Source: CAVZBT01 sp963773605 (GTDB taxonomy: Bacteria; Acidobacteriota; UBA6911). From it: a DNA stretch of 64,000 nucleotides. A program made the position numbers and the translations under genes. The notes beneath the pieces are model-generated. The model did not search any database. It had not been told where the DNA came from and saw nothing but the letters and a program-made list of their open reading frames with translations. The stretch spans positions 434,001 through 498,000 of the forward strand of contig CAVZBT010000005.1 of the NCBI GenBank assembly GCA_963773605.1, in the 5' to 3' direction. Shown here one piece after another: positions 39,997-48,941 of the stretch. The number at the start of each line of letters is the position of its first letter. Position 1 is the stretch's first letter.

Positions 39997-41631
39997 TCAG
40001 GTCCGTTTCCAGTCAAACACGGGGCGCTGCGGCTTCCCGTACAGCGTGAGGGCGCCCTGAGGGCCGACGGCATTGGGGCGTGTGAAGATCCAGTTCTGCC
40101 ACCCCGAGAGCCGGCCGAAAATCCTGGTCTCCATCGTTTCCGGCCCGGGAAAGCGCAGGCTTGCCTCCATTCCGGTGAGTGCGTCGGGCGACAGGCTGAC
40201 GCGCTCCTCGACCGCGACGCGGATGTCGTCCTCGTAATCCAGTTCATCGACCGCGAATGTGACCAGGCCCAGCGCCTCGGCCTCGCGCGCCCCGACGGGG
40301 CCGGGAAGCGATAGGACCTCGGTGGCACGCTGCGGATCCGCAAGAAAGCGGCTCTGCAGCCGCGACAGGCCGTTGCCCGACGGCAGCAGGCCCCCGTTCA
40401 TGGCGGTCACCGCGACCCGGGTGTCGCCGGCGCCGCCGTCGAGCATGTAGGACCGGTCGGCCGCGAGTGCGATCTCAAGCAGCGCTCCCGCAAAGCACGA
40501 TCCCGGCTCGATGAGGGCCATGAAGGTGCGCGCGGTCTGATCGAGACGTTTCAGTGCCCGTTTCATCAGCAGCACGATTTCACGCGCCAGCCGGTCTTGT
40601 GGAGCCAGGCCGGCGAGCACGGCGTCACACCCGCGCACCTCCTCGAGGTCGCCGGCGGTCCGGATCAGCACCAGCCCGATTTCCGGCTCGTTGAACCGGA
40701 GGTGGAGCAGGGCCGCATCGAGTTCGCGAAAAGCGCGCAGCGGCCAGTAGTCCGATCCGGCGGCGCGGATGCCCTCCGCCGTGGCCGGCTGGGGCGACGC
40801 GGGACCGGTCACGGTCAGGTGCGCCACGCGGAGTTTCCGGTCGATCTCGAGCGACACGTGACGGTACCGCACCCCCGATGCGGTGAACTCCGGGCCCAGC
40901 GGGTGAAGCGTCGTGCCTGCCGCCTGGGGCCCGGCGCGCCGGGCCGTGACCGCAGCGCGCGCCCGCTCGAGCACGACCTCGTCGAAACGGCTACGCGGCG
41001 CCAGCGCATCCACCAGACCCCACTCGAGCGCGCGCTTCCCCTTGATCCCTTCCGCCCGCGTGCAGAAGACGTCGGCGCGGTCGCGCCGGACTTTTCTCTT
41101 GTCGACGAGCCGGATCAGGCCGCCCGTTCCGGGGAGCACGCCGAGCAGAGCCGTTTCAGGCAGGCTGACCGAGCTGTTGCCGTCGTCGGCCAGCACAATC
41201 TCATCGCATGCCAGTGCCAGCTCGTATCCTCCGCCGGCCGTCGTGCCGTTGCACGCGGCGATGTAACGCTGGCCGCTGAACGAGGAAGCGTCCTCGATCG
41301 CCAGCCGGGTTTCGTTCGTGAATTTGCAGAAGTTCACCTTGAAGGTGTGGCTGCTGGCGCCCAGCATGAAAATGTTGGCGCCGGCGCAGAACACGTCCGG
41401 CCGCCCGCTGCGCAAAACGACGCCGCCTACCTCGGGGTGCTCGAACCGCAACCGCTCGACCGCGTCGGCCAGTTCGATGTCCACGCCGAGGTCGTACGAG
41501 TTAAGTTTGAGCGCGTAGCCGGGCACCAGGGGCTCGTCCTCGCGCACCCGCATGTTCAGATAGGCGACCGACCCCTCGATCTTGAGCTGCCAATGCCTGT
41601 AATTTTCGGGACAGGTCTCAAAGCGGATCAT
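39997..41631 (-). CDS. boxC: 2,3-epoxybenzoyl-CoA dihydrolase BoxC
   Basis: Opens the ring of 2,3-epoxybenzoyl-CoA to 3,4-dehydroadipyl-CoA semialdehyde and formate. 544 residues from ATG 41631 (MIRFETCPENYRHWQLKIEG), intact, with two enoyl-CoA-hydratase-like halves: VLRSGRPDVFCAGANIFMLG and CNGTTAGGGYELALACDEIV form the oxyanion and CoA site, and GVLPGTGGLIRLVDKRKVRR follows. Length is normal for BoxC. Translated just before boxB. An in-frame GTG at 41649 is possible but has no ribosome site. Confidence 0.94.
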   Translation of the reverse strand: MIRFETCPENYRHWQLKIEGSVAYLNMRVREDEPLVPGYALKLNSYDLGVDIELADAVERLRFEHPEVGGVVLRSGRPDVFCAGANIFMLGASSHTFKVNFCKFTNETRLAIEDASSFSGQRYIAACNGTTAGGGYELALACDEIVLADDGNSSVSLPETALLGVLPGTGGLIRLVDKRKVRRDRADVFCTRAEGIKGKRALEWGLVDALAPRSRFDEVVLERARAAVTARRAGPQAAGTTLHPLGPEFTASGVRYRHVSLEIDRKLRVAHLTVTGPASPQPATAEGIRAAGSDYWPLRAFRELDAALLHLRFNEPEIGLVLIRTAGDLEEVRGCDAVLAGLAPQDRLAREIVLLMKRALKRLDQTARTFMALIEPGSCFAGALLEIALAADRSYMLDGGAGDTRVAVTAMNGGLLPSGNGLSRLQSRFLADPQRATEVLSLPGPVGAREAEALGLVTFAVDELDYEDDIRVAVEERVSLSPDALTGMEASLRFPGPETMETRIFGRLSGWQNWIFTRPNAVGPQGALTLYGKPQRPVFDWKRT

Positions 41632-41690
41632 GGCAGCACCCCGGTTCACCCGGACAACAATTGAAGTTTATTGCCCGGGACCAGGCTTGT

Positions 41691-42650
41691 CTATGCCTGG
41701 CCGCGCAGTTCGCGCGCGATTTGCTGCGCGACCGCGCGTGCCTTTGGGAGTTCCTGGGGGGCGAAGGAAATCGCGCCCACCACCGGATGGCCGCCGCCGC
41801 CATGGCGTTCGCACAAGGCCGCGAGGTTGAAGGTGCGAGGGATCGGGCTCCATGGGTTGGAGCCGACGGAAACCTTGGAGCGGAAACTCGACAGGCTCAC
41901 GCCGACGCAGTAGGTCGCCTGGGGGAAAAGGTAGTACGGAATGAACTTGTTGTACCCCTCGAGCTCGAACTCGCTCACATCGAAGTACACGGTCCCGTCC
42001 GTGCATTGCGCTTTCCGGCGAATGATGTCGATCGACCTGAGATGCCGTTCGTAGAGCGGCTGGAATTCGGATTGGACCCAGTCCTGCGCGATGATGTCGT
42101 CGAGCGGCATGCGCTGAAAGTCGGCGATCAGCTTGTGAATGCGGCTGGAGTCGCGCACCCCTTCAATCACCATCATGAGTTTCATCGCGGGCTCGCGCAG
42201 CTCGACGGCCGCGCGCGCGTCGGCGAATTGGGCGCCGTCGATGATGTCGGCCCAACGGATCAGTTGCTCCAGCCTGTCGCAGCGGAAGCCGAAGTGGCGC
42301 TGCACCATCTCGGTGATGAACTTGGTGCAGGAGCGGTAGGTCGGATCGTGGAACTTCTTGCCGCTCGTGTCGGCGCGGAAATGAGATTCGTCGTCGTGCG
42401 ACAGGAACGCGCTCTGGTGGTGGTCGAACCACCAGGTCAGGCGCGGATCGCTGGAGTACTTGAAATCGACGATGGCGTTCTCGTCCCCGTCGAACTTCAC
42501 ATCGAGAAACAGCTGCCCGGCGCGGTGCGCCAGCCCCTCATACTCGAAATCGGCCGTGCCGCAAAGCGTTTCCCGGTAGAACTCCGTAAACACGGCCGCG
42601 GACGCGAGCCCGTCAAAACAGTTGTCGTGATAATAGATCTTTATTCTCAT
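41691..42650 (-). CDS. DHH-family phosphoesterase
   Basis: 319 residues, intact. An N-terminal His-Asp-containing motif (YYHDNCFDGLASAAVF), the DHH motif in WWFDHHQSAFLS, and a C-terminal DHHA1-like GGGGHPVVGAISF identify a two-metal phosphoesterase. Family members include oligoribonucleases, pyrophosphatases and cyclic-dinucleotide or pAp phosphatases; the substrate cannot be told here. Lies 59 bases upstream of boxC on the same strand; a functional link to benzoate metabolism is not evident. Confidence 0.8.
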   Translation of the reverse strand: MRIKIYYHDNCFDGLASAAVFTEFYRETLCGTADFEYEGLAHRAGQLFLDVKFDGDENAIVDFKYSSDPRLTWWFDHHQSAFLSHDDESHFRADTSGKKFHDPTYRSCTKFITEMVQRHFGFRCDRLEQLIRWADIIDGAQFADARAAVELREPAMKLMMVIEGVRDSSRIHKLIADFQRMPLDDIIAQDWVQSEFQPLYERHLRSIDIIRRKAQCTDGTVYFDVSEFELEGYNKFIPYYLFPQATYCVGVSLSSFRSKVSVGSNPWSPIPRTFNLAALCERHGGGGHPVVGAISFAPQELPKARAVAQQIARELRGQA

Positions 42651-43017
42651 ACGCTCTTGCGGTCAAAACAGTCCGGCAAGCTCATCGTGATGAGAGGCTC
42701 TTAAGATCAGAGACCAGAGGCAAGAACCGGAAACACTACCACATGCCCCTAAACAGCGCAAGAACGCCGGAATCGAGACAAAATGGAGCCGACCGGGAAC
42801 GGATGGGCGCCGCGGACACCGGTTGTGGGAGAAACAGGACTGCGCCGCTGCCTTCCATCAGCCGGGGGCACACCGGGCGCATTCGGGCGCTGATGGGATT
42901 TTTCCGAGGTCGGCATTGACATGAACGTCGTCAGCGGCACGCCTTCTCTCCCGACGCCGACCCCGACGGTGCGACCGGCGGGCGTGACGTGCGGGGGCCC
43001 GGGCGCCGCACTTTGGT
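42651..43017. other. Intergenic region with no recognised feature
   Basis: About 370 bases between the DHH and acyl-CoA dehydrogenase genes, both on the minus strand. A minus-strand open frame covers 42749-43021 but is Pro/Arg/Gly-rich, lacks a ribosome site and resembles nothing. It should hold a promoter for the DHH gene; none is convincing. Confidence 0.4.
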
Positions 43018-44196
43018 TCACCCGCCGAGGATGATCTTGGCGATGGTTTGCAGCTGCATGTTGGAGGTCCCTTCGTAGATCTTCCCTATCTTTGCGTCGC
43101 GGTAATATTTTTCGGCGGGGTATTCGCGCGTGTACCCATAGCCGCCGAAGATCTCCAGGCTGCGGCTAGTGACGCGTTCGGCGACCTGCGACGAGTGGAG
43201 CTTGGCCATGGCGGCCTCCTTCACGAAGTTCTTGCCCGCCATCTTCAGTCGCGCCGCGTTGTACACCATGAGCCTGGCCGACTCGAGTTCGGTCGCCATC
43301 CCGGCCAACTCGAACTGCACGGCCTGGAAGGCCGAGAGGGTGCGGCCGAACTGCCGGCGTTCGCGTGCGTACCGGATCGCGTGCTCCAGGGCGCCCTGCG
43401 CCACCCCGACCATCTGGGCGCCGATCCCGATCCTCCCTTCGTTCAAGGTCTCGATCGAAACCTTGTAGCCGTTCCCGACGTGGCCCAGGACGCGGTCCGC
43501 CGCGACGAAGCAGTCCTCCAGGATCAGTTCGCAGGTGGAACTGGCCCGAATGCCGAGCTTGTCTTCCTTCTTTCCGACCGAGAAACCGGGCGTATCCCGT
43601 TCCACGAGGAACGCTGTTATGCCGCGGTACCCCGCTTCGGGGCGCGCGTTGGCGAACACGACAAAAATCCCTGCCTCGGCCGCGTTGGTTATCCAAAGCT
43701 TGCGGCCCGTCAGCACGAACCCGCCGTCGCGCTCCCGCGCCCGCGTCGAGAGGGCGAACGCATCGCTGCCTGAGCCGGCCTCGGAAAGGGCATAGGCTCC
43801 GACAGTGTCCCGTGAGAGGCGCGGGAGGTAATGCTCCTTCTGCGCGCGGGTGCCCCAGCGCATGATGGCGTTGTTGACCAGCGTGTTCTGCACATCGACG
43901 ACCACGCCCGCAGAGGCATCGACGCGCGACAATTCCTCGACGGCCTGGACAGCCATGAAGAACGTGCCCCCGGATCCGCCCAATTCTTCCGGAACCCCGA
44001 TCCCCATCAGCCCAAGCCCGAAGAACTGATGGACCAGATCCGGAGCCATGACGCCCTCGCGGTCCATCTCCGAAACCCGGGGTAGGACCTGCTCCTCGGT
44101 GAACTCCCGCACGGTCGAGCGAAACAGCTCCTCCTCTTCGCTGAATACGGTGAGCGGCACGCCGCAGCCCCGTTCGGTCGTGATTTCGCTACCCAT
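43018..44196 (-). CDS. Acyl-CoA dehydrogenase, short/branched-chain type
   Basis: FAD enzyme introducing a 2,3-double bond in an acyl-CoA. 392 residues, intact. FAD-binding ALSEAGSGSDAFALSTRA and LWITNAAEAGIFVVFAN, RQFGRTLSAFQAVQFELAGM, IFGGYGYTREYPAEKYYRDA, and catalytic Glu375 in KIYEGTSNMQLQTIAK. Closest in pattern to butyryl- and 2-methyl-branched-chain acyl-CoA dehydrogenases. ATG 44196 follows a run of eight G. Could serve branched-chain amino acid or downstream aromatic catabolism. Confidence 0.92.
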   Translation of the reverse strand: MGSEITTERGCGVPLTVFSEEEELFRSTVREFTEEQVLPRVSEMDREGVMAPDLVHQFFGLGLMGIGVPEELGGSGGTFFMAVQAVEELSRVDASAGVVVDVQNTLVNNAIMRWGTRAQKEHYLPRLSRDTVGAYALSEAGSGSDAFALSTRARERDGGFVLTGRKLWITNAAEAGIFVVFANARPEAGYRGITAFLVERDTPGFSVGKKEDKLGIRASSTCELILEDCFVAADRVLGHVGNGYKVSIETLNEGRIGIGAQMVGVAQGALEHAIRYARERRQFGRTLSAFQAVQFELAGMATELESARLMVYNAARLKMAGKNFVKEAAMAKLHSSQVAERVTSRSLEIFGGYGYTREYPAEKYYRDAKIGKIYEGTSNMQLQTIAKIILGG

Positions 44197-44228
44197 CGCC
44201 CCCCCCTTGAGTCGGGAAGTTTCCTTTG

Positions 44229-44912
44229 TCAGGCCCCGAGGTTTTTCCGGAAGAACGCGAGCGTCCGTTTCCAGGCATCTTCTGCCGCGGTGCGGTTGTA
44301 CACCTCTGGGCGCTCGTCGTTGAAAAAGGCGTGGTCGGCATCCGGGTAAGTGTGAAAGTCGTGCGGTTTTCGTAGCTCGGTCAATTTGCGATCAAGATCC
44401 CGGACGGAATCGGGCGTGACGAACCCGTCCCGGCCGGCATACAGGCCGAGCACCGGAGCCGTCAGGGCCTGCAGGTCGGGTTTGATTTTCGGATGCCCGC
44501 CGTAGAAGACGACGCAAGCGCTCAAATCCCGGTTTTTGGACGCCGCATAAAGCGAGAGCGCGCCCCCCATGCAGAAACCGACCGACCCCACCTTCCGGGT
44601 CAGGTTGGCCGGGTGATCTTTCAGATAGGTGACCGCGCCGGACAGATCGCGCTCTGCCTGGTCGACGTTTAAAGCCATCATCAACTTGCCGGCTTCGTCC
44701 GGGGACCGGGTCGATTTGCCGTGATACAAGTCCGGGGCCAGAGCCAGAAACCCTTCGGCCGAGAAGCGGTCTGCAATCGCCTTGATGTGCGGCACCAACC
44801 CCCACCACTCCTGGATCACCACGATCCCCGGCCCTATGGCTTCGGGCGGGGCGGACAGGTAGCCGGATGCGGTCCGCGAGTTGCTGGGAAATGTAACAAT
44901 TTCACCGGCCAT
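44229..44912 (-). CDS. Dienelactone hydrolase family protein
   Basis: 227 residues, intact. Alpha/beta-hydrolase with a Cys nucleophile: Cys114 in VGFCMGGALS, Asp162 in AGRDGFV and His194 in DADHAFFND; Glu35 in QEWWGL is the residue that tunes the nucleophile. Classical members hydrolyse dienelactone in chlorocatechol degradation, but many act on other esters. Strong GAGGAGG before ATG 44912. Precedes the acyl-CoA dehydrogenase by 32 bases, so the two probably share a transcript. Confidence 0.9.
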   Translation of the reverse strand: MAGEIVTFPSNSRTASGYLSAPPEAIGPGIVVIQEWWGLVPHIKAIADRFSAEGFLALAPDLYHGKSTRSPDEAGKLMMALNVDQAERDLSGAVTYLKDHPANLTRKVGSVGFCMGGALSLYAASKNRDLSACVVFYGGHPKIKPDLQALTAPVLGLYAGRDGFVTPDSVRDLDRKLTELRKPHDFHTYPDADHAFFNDERPEVYNRTAAEDAWKRTLAFFRKNLGA

Positions 44913-44998
44913 GTATCCTCCTCTATGGGCTGAGTAAAAACCTCCGGTAGCTTCTCGAGCGCGAGGGGGGTACGCCAGGCCGAGCGAATCGTTTTTGT

Positions 44999-45007
44999 TT
45001 TATACCA
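44999..45007 (-). promoter_or_regulatory. Possible extended -10 for the dienelactone hydrolase operon
   Basis: Minus strand TGG-TATAAA (TATAAA at 45004-44999), 87 bases before ATG 44912; no good -35. Confidence 0.35.
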
Positions 45008-45101
45008 TTTAGCCGGTTATCCCATCCAGTGCGAACTCGGCGCTCACTGGGGGGCTCTCTTGCCGGCCGGCCATCCTCGCACTCCCCCGGCTCGACCCCG
45101 A

Positions 45102-45144
45102 TGTGAGCACTTTTGACCGGACGTGTGAGCAGTACTGAACTGAC
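45102..45144 (+). repeat. Tandem imperfect 21-bp repeat, period 22
   Basis: TGTGAGCACTTTTGACCGGA(C) at 45102-45122 and TGTGAGCAGTACTGAACTGA(C) at 45124-45144, 16 of 21 identical. It sits in the divergent region between the dienelactone hydrolase and macA-like genes, touching the candidate macA promoter. Either tandem regulator sites or a worn insertion-sequence end (IS21-type ends carry repeats of this kind). Confidence 0.5.
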
Positions 45145-45168
45145 TCGCACTTAGCCCCGGAGTACAAA
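45140..45168 (+). promoter_or_regulatory. Weak candidate promoter of the macA-like operon
   Basis: CTGACT (45140-45145), 17-base spacer, TACAAA (45163-45168); each 4 of 6. Leader of about 95 bases to ATG 45269. The remaining parts of the 44913-45268 gap show no gene. Confidence 0.35.
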
Positions 45169-45268
45169 TGGAATAGGAGCACCCGTAATGTCGAGTTGCG
45201 CGGCGCGTACATACGGGTGAGACCGGTGGAGATCGGCACGGAGTCACTTCAGGATCGGAGTAAAGGAA

Positions 45269-46801
45269 ATGGCACGGAGTCCCTGGTACCGCAGCACCAA
45301 GTACATATGGCTCGCGCTCCTGGTCACGGCGATCGTGCTCGGGTTCGGAGCCTACAAATTCTTCCCCGTCAAGGCGGATAAGCCGAATTACCTGTATGCC
45401 ACGGTCGAGCGGGGCGACATCGTCACTCAGGTGGGAGCCACCGGCACCCTGGCGGCCGTCACCACGGTCCAGGTGGGGACGCAGGTCTCGGGGACCATCG
45501 CCGAGCTCCATGCAGATTACAACAGCGAGGTCCAAAAGGGGCAGCTGCTGGCGAAGCTCGACCCTCAACTCCTGCAGGCACAGGTGCAGCAGCAGGAGGC
45601 GAACGTGCGCTCGGTGGAGGCAACCCTCAATGACGACACTGCCGGGATCGCGAGCAGCCGGGCCAATCTTGAAAAGGCCAAGGTCGACGTGCTCGACAAG
45701 CAACGTAAACTAAAGCGGCAGAATGAATTGTTTGCCGAAAACCTCATCGCCCGGGACGATCTGGACACCGCACAGGCTGCGCTCGGTGCCGCGGTCGCCA
45801 CCCAGAACGCGGCCCAGGCGCAGCTGGAGTCCTCGGAAGCGCGCTACAAGGCCGACCAGGCCCGCCTCGGCCAGGCACGGGCATCTCTGGATTCGGCGAA
45901 GGTCAACCTGGACCACACCGTCATCGTCAGCCCGATCTCCGGCACGATCATCTCGCGCAGTGTCGATGTCGGCCAGACAGTCGCGGCCAGCTTCTCCTCC
46001 CCAACGCTGTTCACGATCGCGGCGGATCTGACCAAGATGCAGGTGAACACGAATATCGACGAGGCGGACGTCGGGCGGATCGCGCAGGGCATGCGGGCCA
46101 CTTTTACGGTGGACGCCTATCCGGGCGAAACATTCGGCGGCACCATCAGCCAGATTCGCCTGGCCGCAACCACGGTCCAAAATGTCGTCACCTACAACGC
46201 GATGATTGATGTGCCCAACCCTCAGCTCAAACTGAAGCCGGGCATGACCACGAACGTGAAGATCCTGATCAACAAGGCGGAGAACGTGCTGAAAATCCCC
46301 AACTCCGCGCTCAGGTTCCGGCCCGGCATTACGGAGCAGGAGATGGAGGCTGCCTTCAAAACGGCCGGGGAAGAGAAGTTCTGGTCTTTCTACAAGAACA
46401 CACTCGGGCAGCCGGGTCAGGCAACCGCCACGAACCGTCCCGCCGGCAACACCGGCCAGGGCGGTGGAAACCGGACGGGGGCGGGTTCTGGCTCTTCGGG
46501 TGGACGGGGGCGTGCCGCCACCGCCGCAGGCTCAGGCCGAGATCAGTCTGCGAACCGTGGGGCGCTGCGTGGCCGTCGGGTCCCGATCTGGGTTGTTAAT
46601 CCCGACAAATCGCTCCGACCGGTGGTGGTCCGGCTCGGGCTCACCGATGGTGTCCAGACGCAGGTCGAGGAGGGGAAGCTGAAGGAAAGGGACCAGATCG
46701 TTACCGGTTCGGACGAAGTCGCGAACCGCTCGGCCTCCTCGGCGACCACCCGGGCGCCAGGATTCGGCGGGTTCGGCATGGGCGGAGGTCAACGTCGCTA
46801 G
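45269..46801 (+). CDS. macA: MacA-like periplasmic adaptor (HlyD/RND type)
   Basis: Periplasmic adaptor that bridges the MacB exporter and an outer-membrane channel. 510 residues, intact. One N-terminal membrane anchor (YIWLALLVTAIVLGFGAY); a split biotinyl-lipoyl domain (GTLAAVTTVQVGTQVSGTIA and VIVSPISGTIISRSVDVGQT) around a long coiled-coil hairpin (about 105-215); then beta-barrel and membrane-proximal domains. An unusual low-complexity Gly/Ala/Arg/Asn linker covers about residues 385-435, and the end is Gly-rich. No TolC-type gene is in the window. Good GGAG/AAAGGA site before ATG 45269. Confidence 0.88.
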   Translation: MARSPWYRSTKYIWLALLVTAIVLGFGAYKFFPVKADKPNYLYATVERGDIVTQVGATGTLAAVTTVQVGTQVSGTIAELHADYNSEVQKGQLLAKLDPQLLQAQVQQQEANVRSVEATLNDDTAGIASSRANLEKAKVDVLDKQRKLKRQNELFAENLIARDDLDTAQAALGAAVATQNAAQAQLESSEARYKADQARLGQARASLDSAKVNLDHTVIVSPISGTIISRSVDVGQTVAASFSSPTLFTIAADLTKMQVNTNIDEADVGRIAQGMRATFTVDAYPGETFGGTISQIRLAATTVQNVVTYNAMIDVPNPQLKLKPGMTTNVKILINKAENVLKIPNSALRFRPGITEQEMEAAFKTAGEEKFWSFYKNTLGQPGQATATNRPAGNTGQGGGNRTGAGSGSSGGRGRAATAAGSGRDQSANRGALRGRRVPIWVVNPDKSLRPVVVRLGLTDGVQTQVEEGKLKERDQIVTGSDEVANRSASSATTRAPGFGGFGMGGGQRR

Positions 46802-46815
46802 GGGAGGGAGTTCTC

Positions 46816-47610
46816 ATGAAGCAAGCGGTTGGCCAGATGCAGCCCGAGGCCGTCGAGGCCCGGCCTGTTGGGATCCCGATCATCAAGGTAGTCAACCTGC
46901 ATAAACTCTATGAGATGGGAGAAACGCGGGTTCATGCGCTCCGTGGCATTTCGCTGGAGATCGAGCGCGGCGAGTTTGTCGCCATCATGGGCGCCTCGGG
47001 CTCGGGCAAATCCACGTTCATGAACCTGCTTGGGTGCCTGGACAAGCCGACCGACGGCATTTATGAGCTGGAGGGCACTAATGTCGCCGAACTTTCCCGC
47101 GTTGAACTGGCGAGAATCCGCAACGAGCGGGTTGGTTTTGTTTTCCAGGGATTTAACCTTCTGAGCAGGACGAGCGCGATCGAAAACGTCGAACTCCCGC
47201 TGATTTACGCCGGAGTGGGTTCCCGCGCGCGCCGCGGCCGCTCCCTGGAGGCGCTCTCCAGGGTCGGGTTGAGTGACCGGAGCCACCATGTCCCCGCGCA
47301 GCTCTCGGGAGGCCAGCAGCAGCGTGTCGCCATCGCGCGCGCTCTGGTCAACAACCCTTCGATCCTGCTGGCCGACGAACCGACGGGAAATCTCGACAGC
47401 CGCACGAGTGTGGAGATCATGCAGATCTTCCAGGAATTGAACGAACGGGACAGCCTGACGATCATTCTGGTAACCCACGAGCCCGACATCGCCAGGTTTG
47501 CGAAGCGGAATATCACATTCCGCGACGGGAATATCACGCGCGACCATGAGGTCCGGGATCGGCTGATTGCCTCGGACGTCCTGGCCGACATGCCCCAGTT
47601 GGAGGACTGA
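46816..47610 (+). CDS. macB: MacB-type ABC transporter ATP-binding protein
   Basis: 264 residues, intact. Walker A GASGSGKSTF, Q-loop FQGFNLLS, signature LSGGQQQRVAIARAL, Walker B ILLADEPTGNLDSR, H-loop LVTHEPD. Belongs to the MacB/LolD/FtsE group. Unlike E. coli MacB, ATPase and membrane part are separate proteins. Strong GGGAGGGAG site before ATG 46816; stop overlaps the permease start (TGATG). Confidence 0.92.
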   Translation: MKQAVGQMQPEAVEARPVGIPIIKVVNLHKLYEMGETRVHALRGISLEIERGEFVAIMGASGSGKSTFMNLLGCLDKPTDGIYELEGTNVAELSRVELARIRNERVGFVFQGFNLLSRTSAIENVELPLIYAGVGSRARRGRSLEALSRVGLSDRSHHVPAQLSGGQQQRVAIARALVNNPSILLADEPTGNLDSRTSVEIMQIFQELNERDSLTIILVTHEPDIARFAKRNITFRDGNITRDHEVRDRLIASDVLADMPQLED

Positions 47611-48830
47611 TGCTATTCCTGCTGACCATCACCCGCGTCGCGCTGCAGGCGCTCGCGCGGAACAAAATGCGATCGATCCTGACCATGCTCGGGATCATTA
47701 TCGGGGTGGGGGCCGTCATCGCGATGGTGAGCATCGGGCAGGGGGCCCAGGCGACGATCTCGGAGCAGATCGCCAGCGCCGGGAGCAACATGCTGTTTGT
47801 GCAAGCCGGCTCGTGGAACCGCGGAGGGGTGCGCTCGGGGCAGGGCACGTCCAGCACCCTCACGGTAGAAGACTATCTGGCCATTCAGAGGGAGTGCCCG
47901 GCCGTGCGATTGGCGTCGCCGCTCGTGCGTACGAGCGCCGGCGTAGTTTTCGGCAACCAGAACTGGTCCACCAGTATCCAGGGCGTCAACATCAACTTTC
48001 CCGCAATCAAGCTCTGGGAAGTCGCAAGCGGCTCGTTCTTCACGGAGCAGGAGGAATCCTCGGCCCAGCGTGTCTGCGTTCTGGGCAAAACCGTCGTCGA
48101 CAACCTCTTCGCCGGGCAGGACCCTGTCGGCCAGGAAATAAGGATCCGCAACGCCCCGTGGCGCGTGATTGGCGTGCTGAAGTCCAAAGGGCAGAGCGGG
48201 ATGGGGCAGGACCAGGATGATACGATCGTCGCTCCTTACACAACCGTTCAGAAGAAGCTGCTGGGCATCACCTTTATCCACAGCGTAATGGTATCGGCGG
48301 TATCGGAAAATGCCACGGCCGCCGCCGAGGAGGAGGTCACCGAACTGCTCCGGCAGCGGCACCGGATCCCGGCGAGCGAGGAGCCGGACTTTTTCGTGCG
48401 CAACCTCTCGGACATCGCCGAGCTGGCCAGCAGCTCGAACCGTGTGATGACGCTTCTGCTTGCGAGCATCGCGTTTGTCAGCCTCGTCGTCGGGGGCATC
48501 GGGGTGATGAACATCATGCTCGTATCGGTCACCGAACGGACCCGTGAAATCGGCATCCGGATGTCGGTGGGAGCTACGGGTGGGGACATACAGCTGCAGT
48601 TCCTGACGGAAGCAGTAGTGTTGGCGGTTCTGGGCGGGCTAGTCGGAGTTGCGGCCGGGGTTGCCACATCCACGGTCATCTCGGACTCCCTGGGGTGGCC
48701 GACGCTCGTGTCGACCGCGGCGATAGGGATGGCGTTCACCTTCGCAGGGGCGATCGGGATCGGCGCGGGCTGGTACCCGGCCCTGAAAGCGTCCCGCATG
48801 GACCCGATCGAGGCACTGCGCTACGAATGA
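47610..48830 (+). CDS. MacB-type ABC transporter permease (FtsX family)
   Basis: 406 residues, intact. N-terminal membrane helix (MRSILTMLGIIIGVGAVIAM), a large MacB_PCD periplasmic domain (about 45-280), then three C-terminal helices in the FtsX domain beginning VMTLLLASIAFVSLVVGGIG, with the conserved ERTREIGIRMSVGAT and GWYPALKASRMDPIEALRYE blocks. With MacA and the ATPase it makes a mechanotransmission-type exporter. Substrate unknown. Confidence 0.92.
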   Translation: MLFLLTITRVALQALARNKMRSILTMLGIIIGVGAVIAMVSIGQGAQATISEQIASAGSNMLFVQAGSWNRGGVRSGQGTSSTLTVEDYLAIQRECPAVRLASPLVRTSAGVVFGNQNWSTSIQGVNINFPAIKLWEVASGSFFTEQEESSAQRVCVLGKTVVDNLFAGQDPVGQEIRIRNAPWRVIGVLKSKGQSGMGQDQDDTIVAPYTTVQKKLLGITFIHSVMVSAVSENATAAAEEEVTELLRQRHRIPASEEPDFFVRNLSDIAELASSSNRVMTLLLASIAFVSLVVGGIGVMNIMLVSVTERTREIGIRMSVGATGGDIQLQFLTEAVVLAVLGGLVGVAAGVATSTVISDSLGWPTLVSTAAIGMAFTFAGAIGIGAGWYPALKASRMDPIEALRYE

Positions 48831-48876
48831 CGGAACACATGCCAAGGTGACCCCTATTCCCGGGCAACGGCGCGCG

Positions 48877-48906
48877 TTGACACCCGGACCGCGAACAACC
48901 TATAAT
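48877..48906 (+). promoter_or_regulatory. Exact-consensus sigma-70 promoter of the GWxTD gene
   Basis: TTGACA (48877-48882), 18-base spacer, TATAAT (48901-48906); all twelve bases match consensus. Expected start near 48913, 29 bases before ATG 48942. Confidence 0.88.
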
Positions 48907-48941
48907 CTCGTAGTAAAGCGCCCCTCACTACGGAGTAGTCC

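Noticed and set aside
42749..43021. Possible 90-residue gene in the gap before the acyl-CoA dehydrogenase
   Set aside because: No ribosome site, biased composition, and no similarity.
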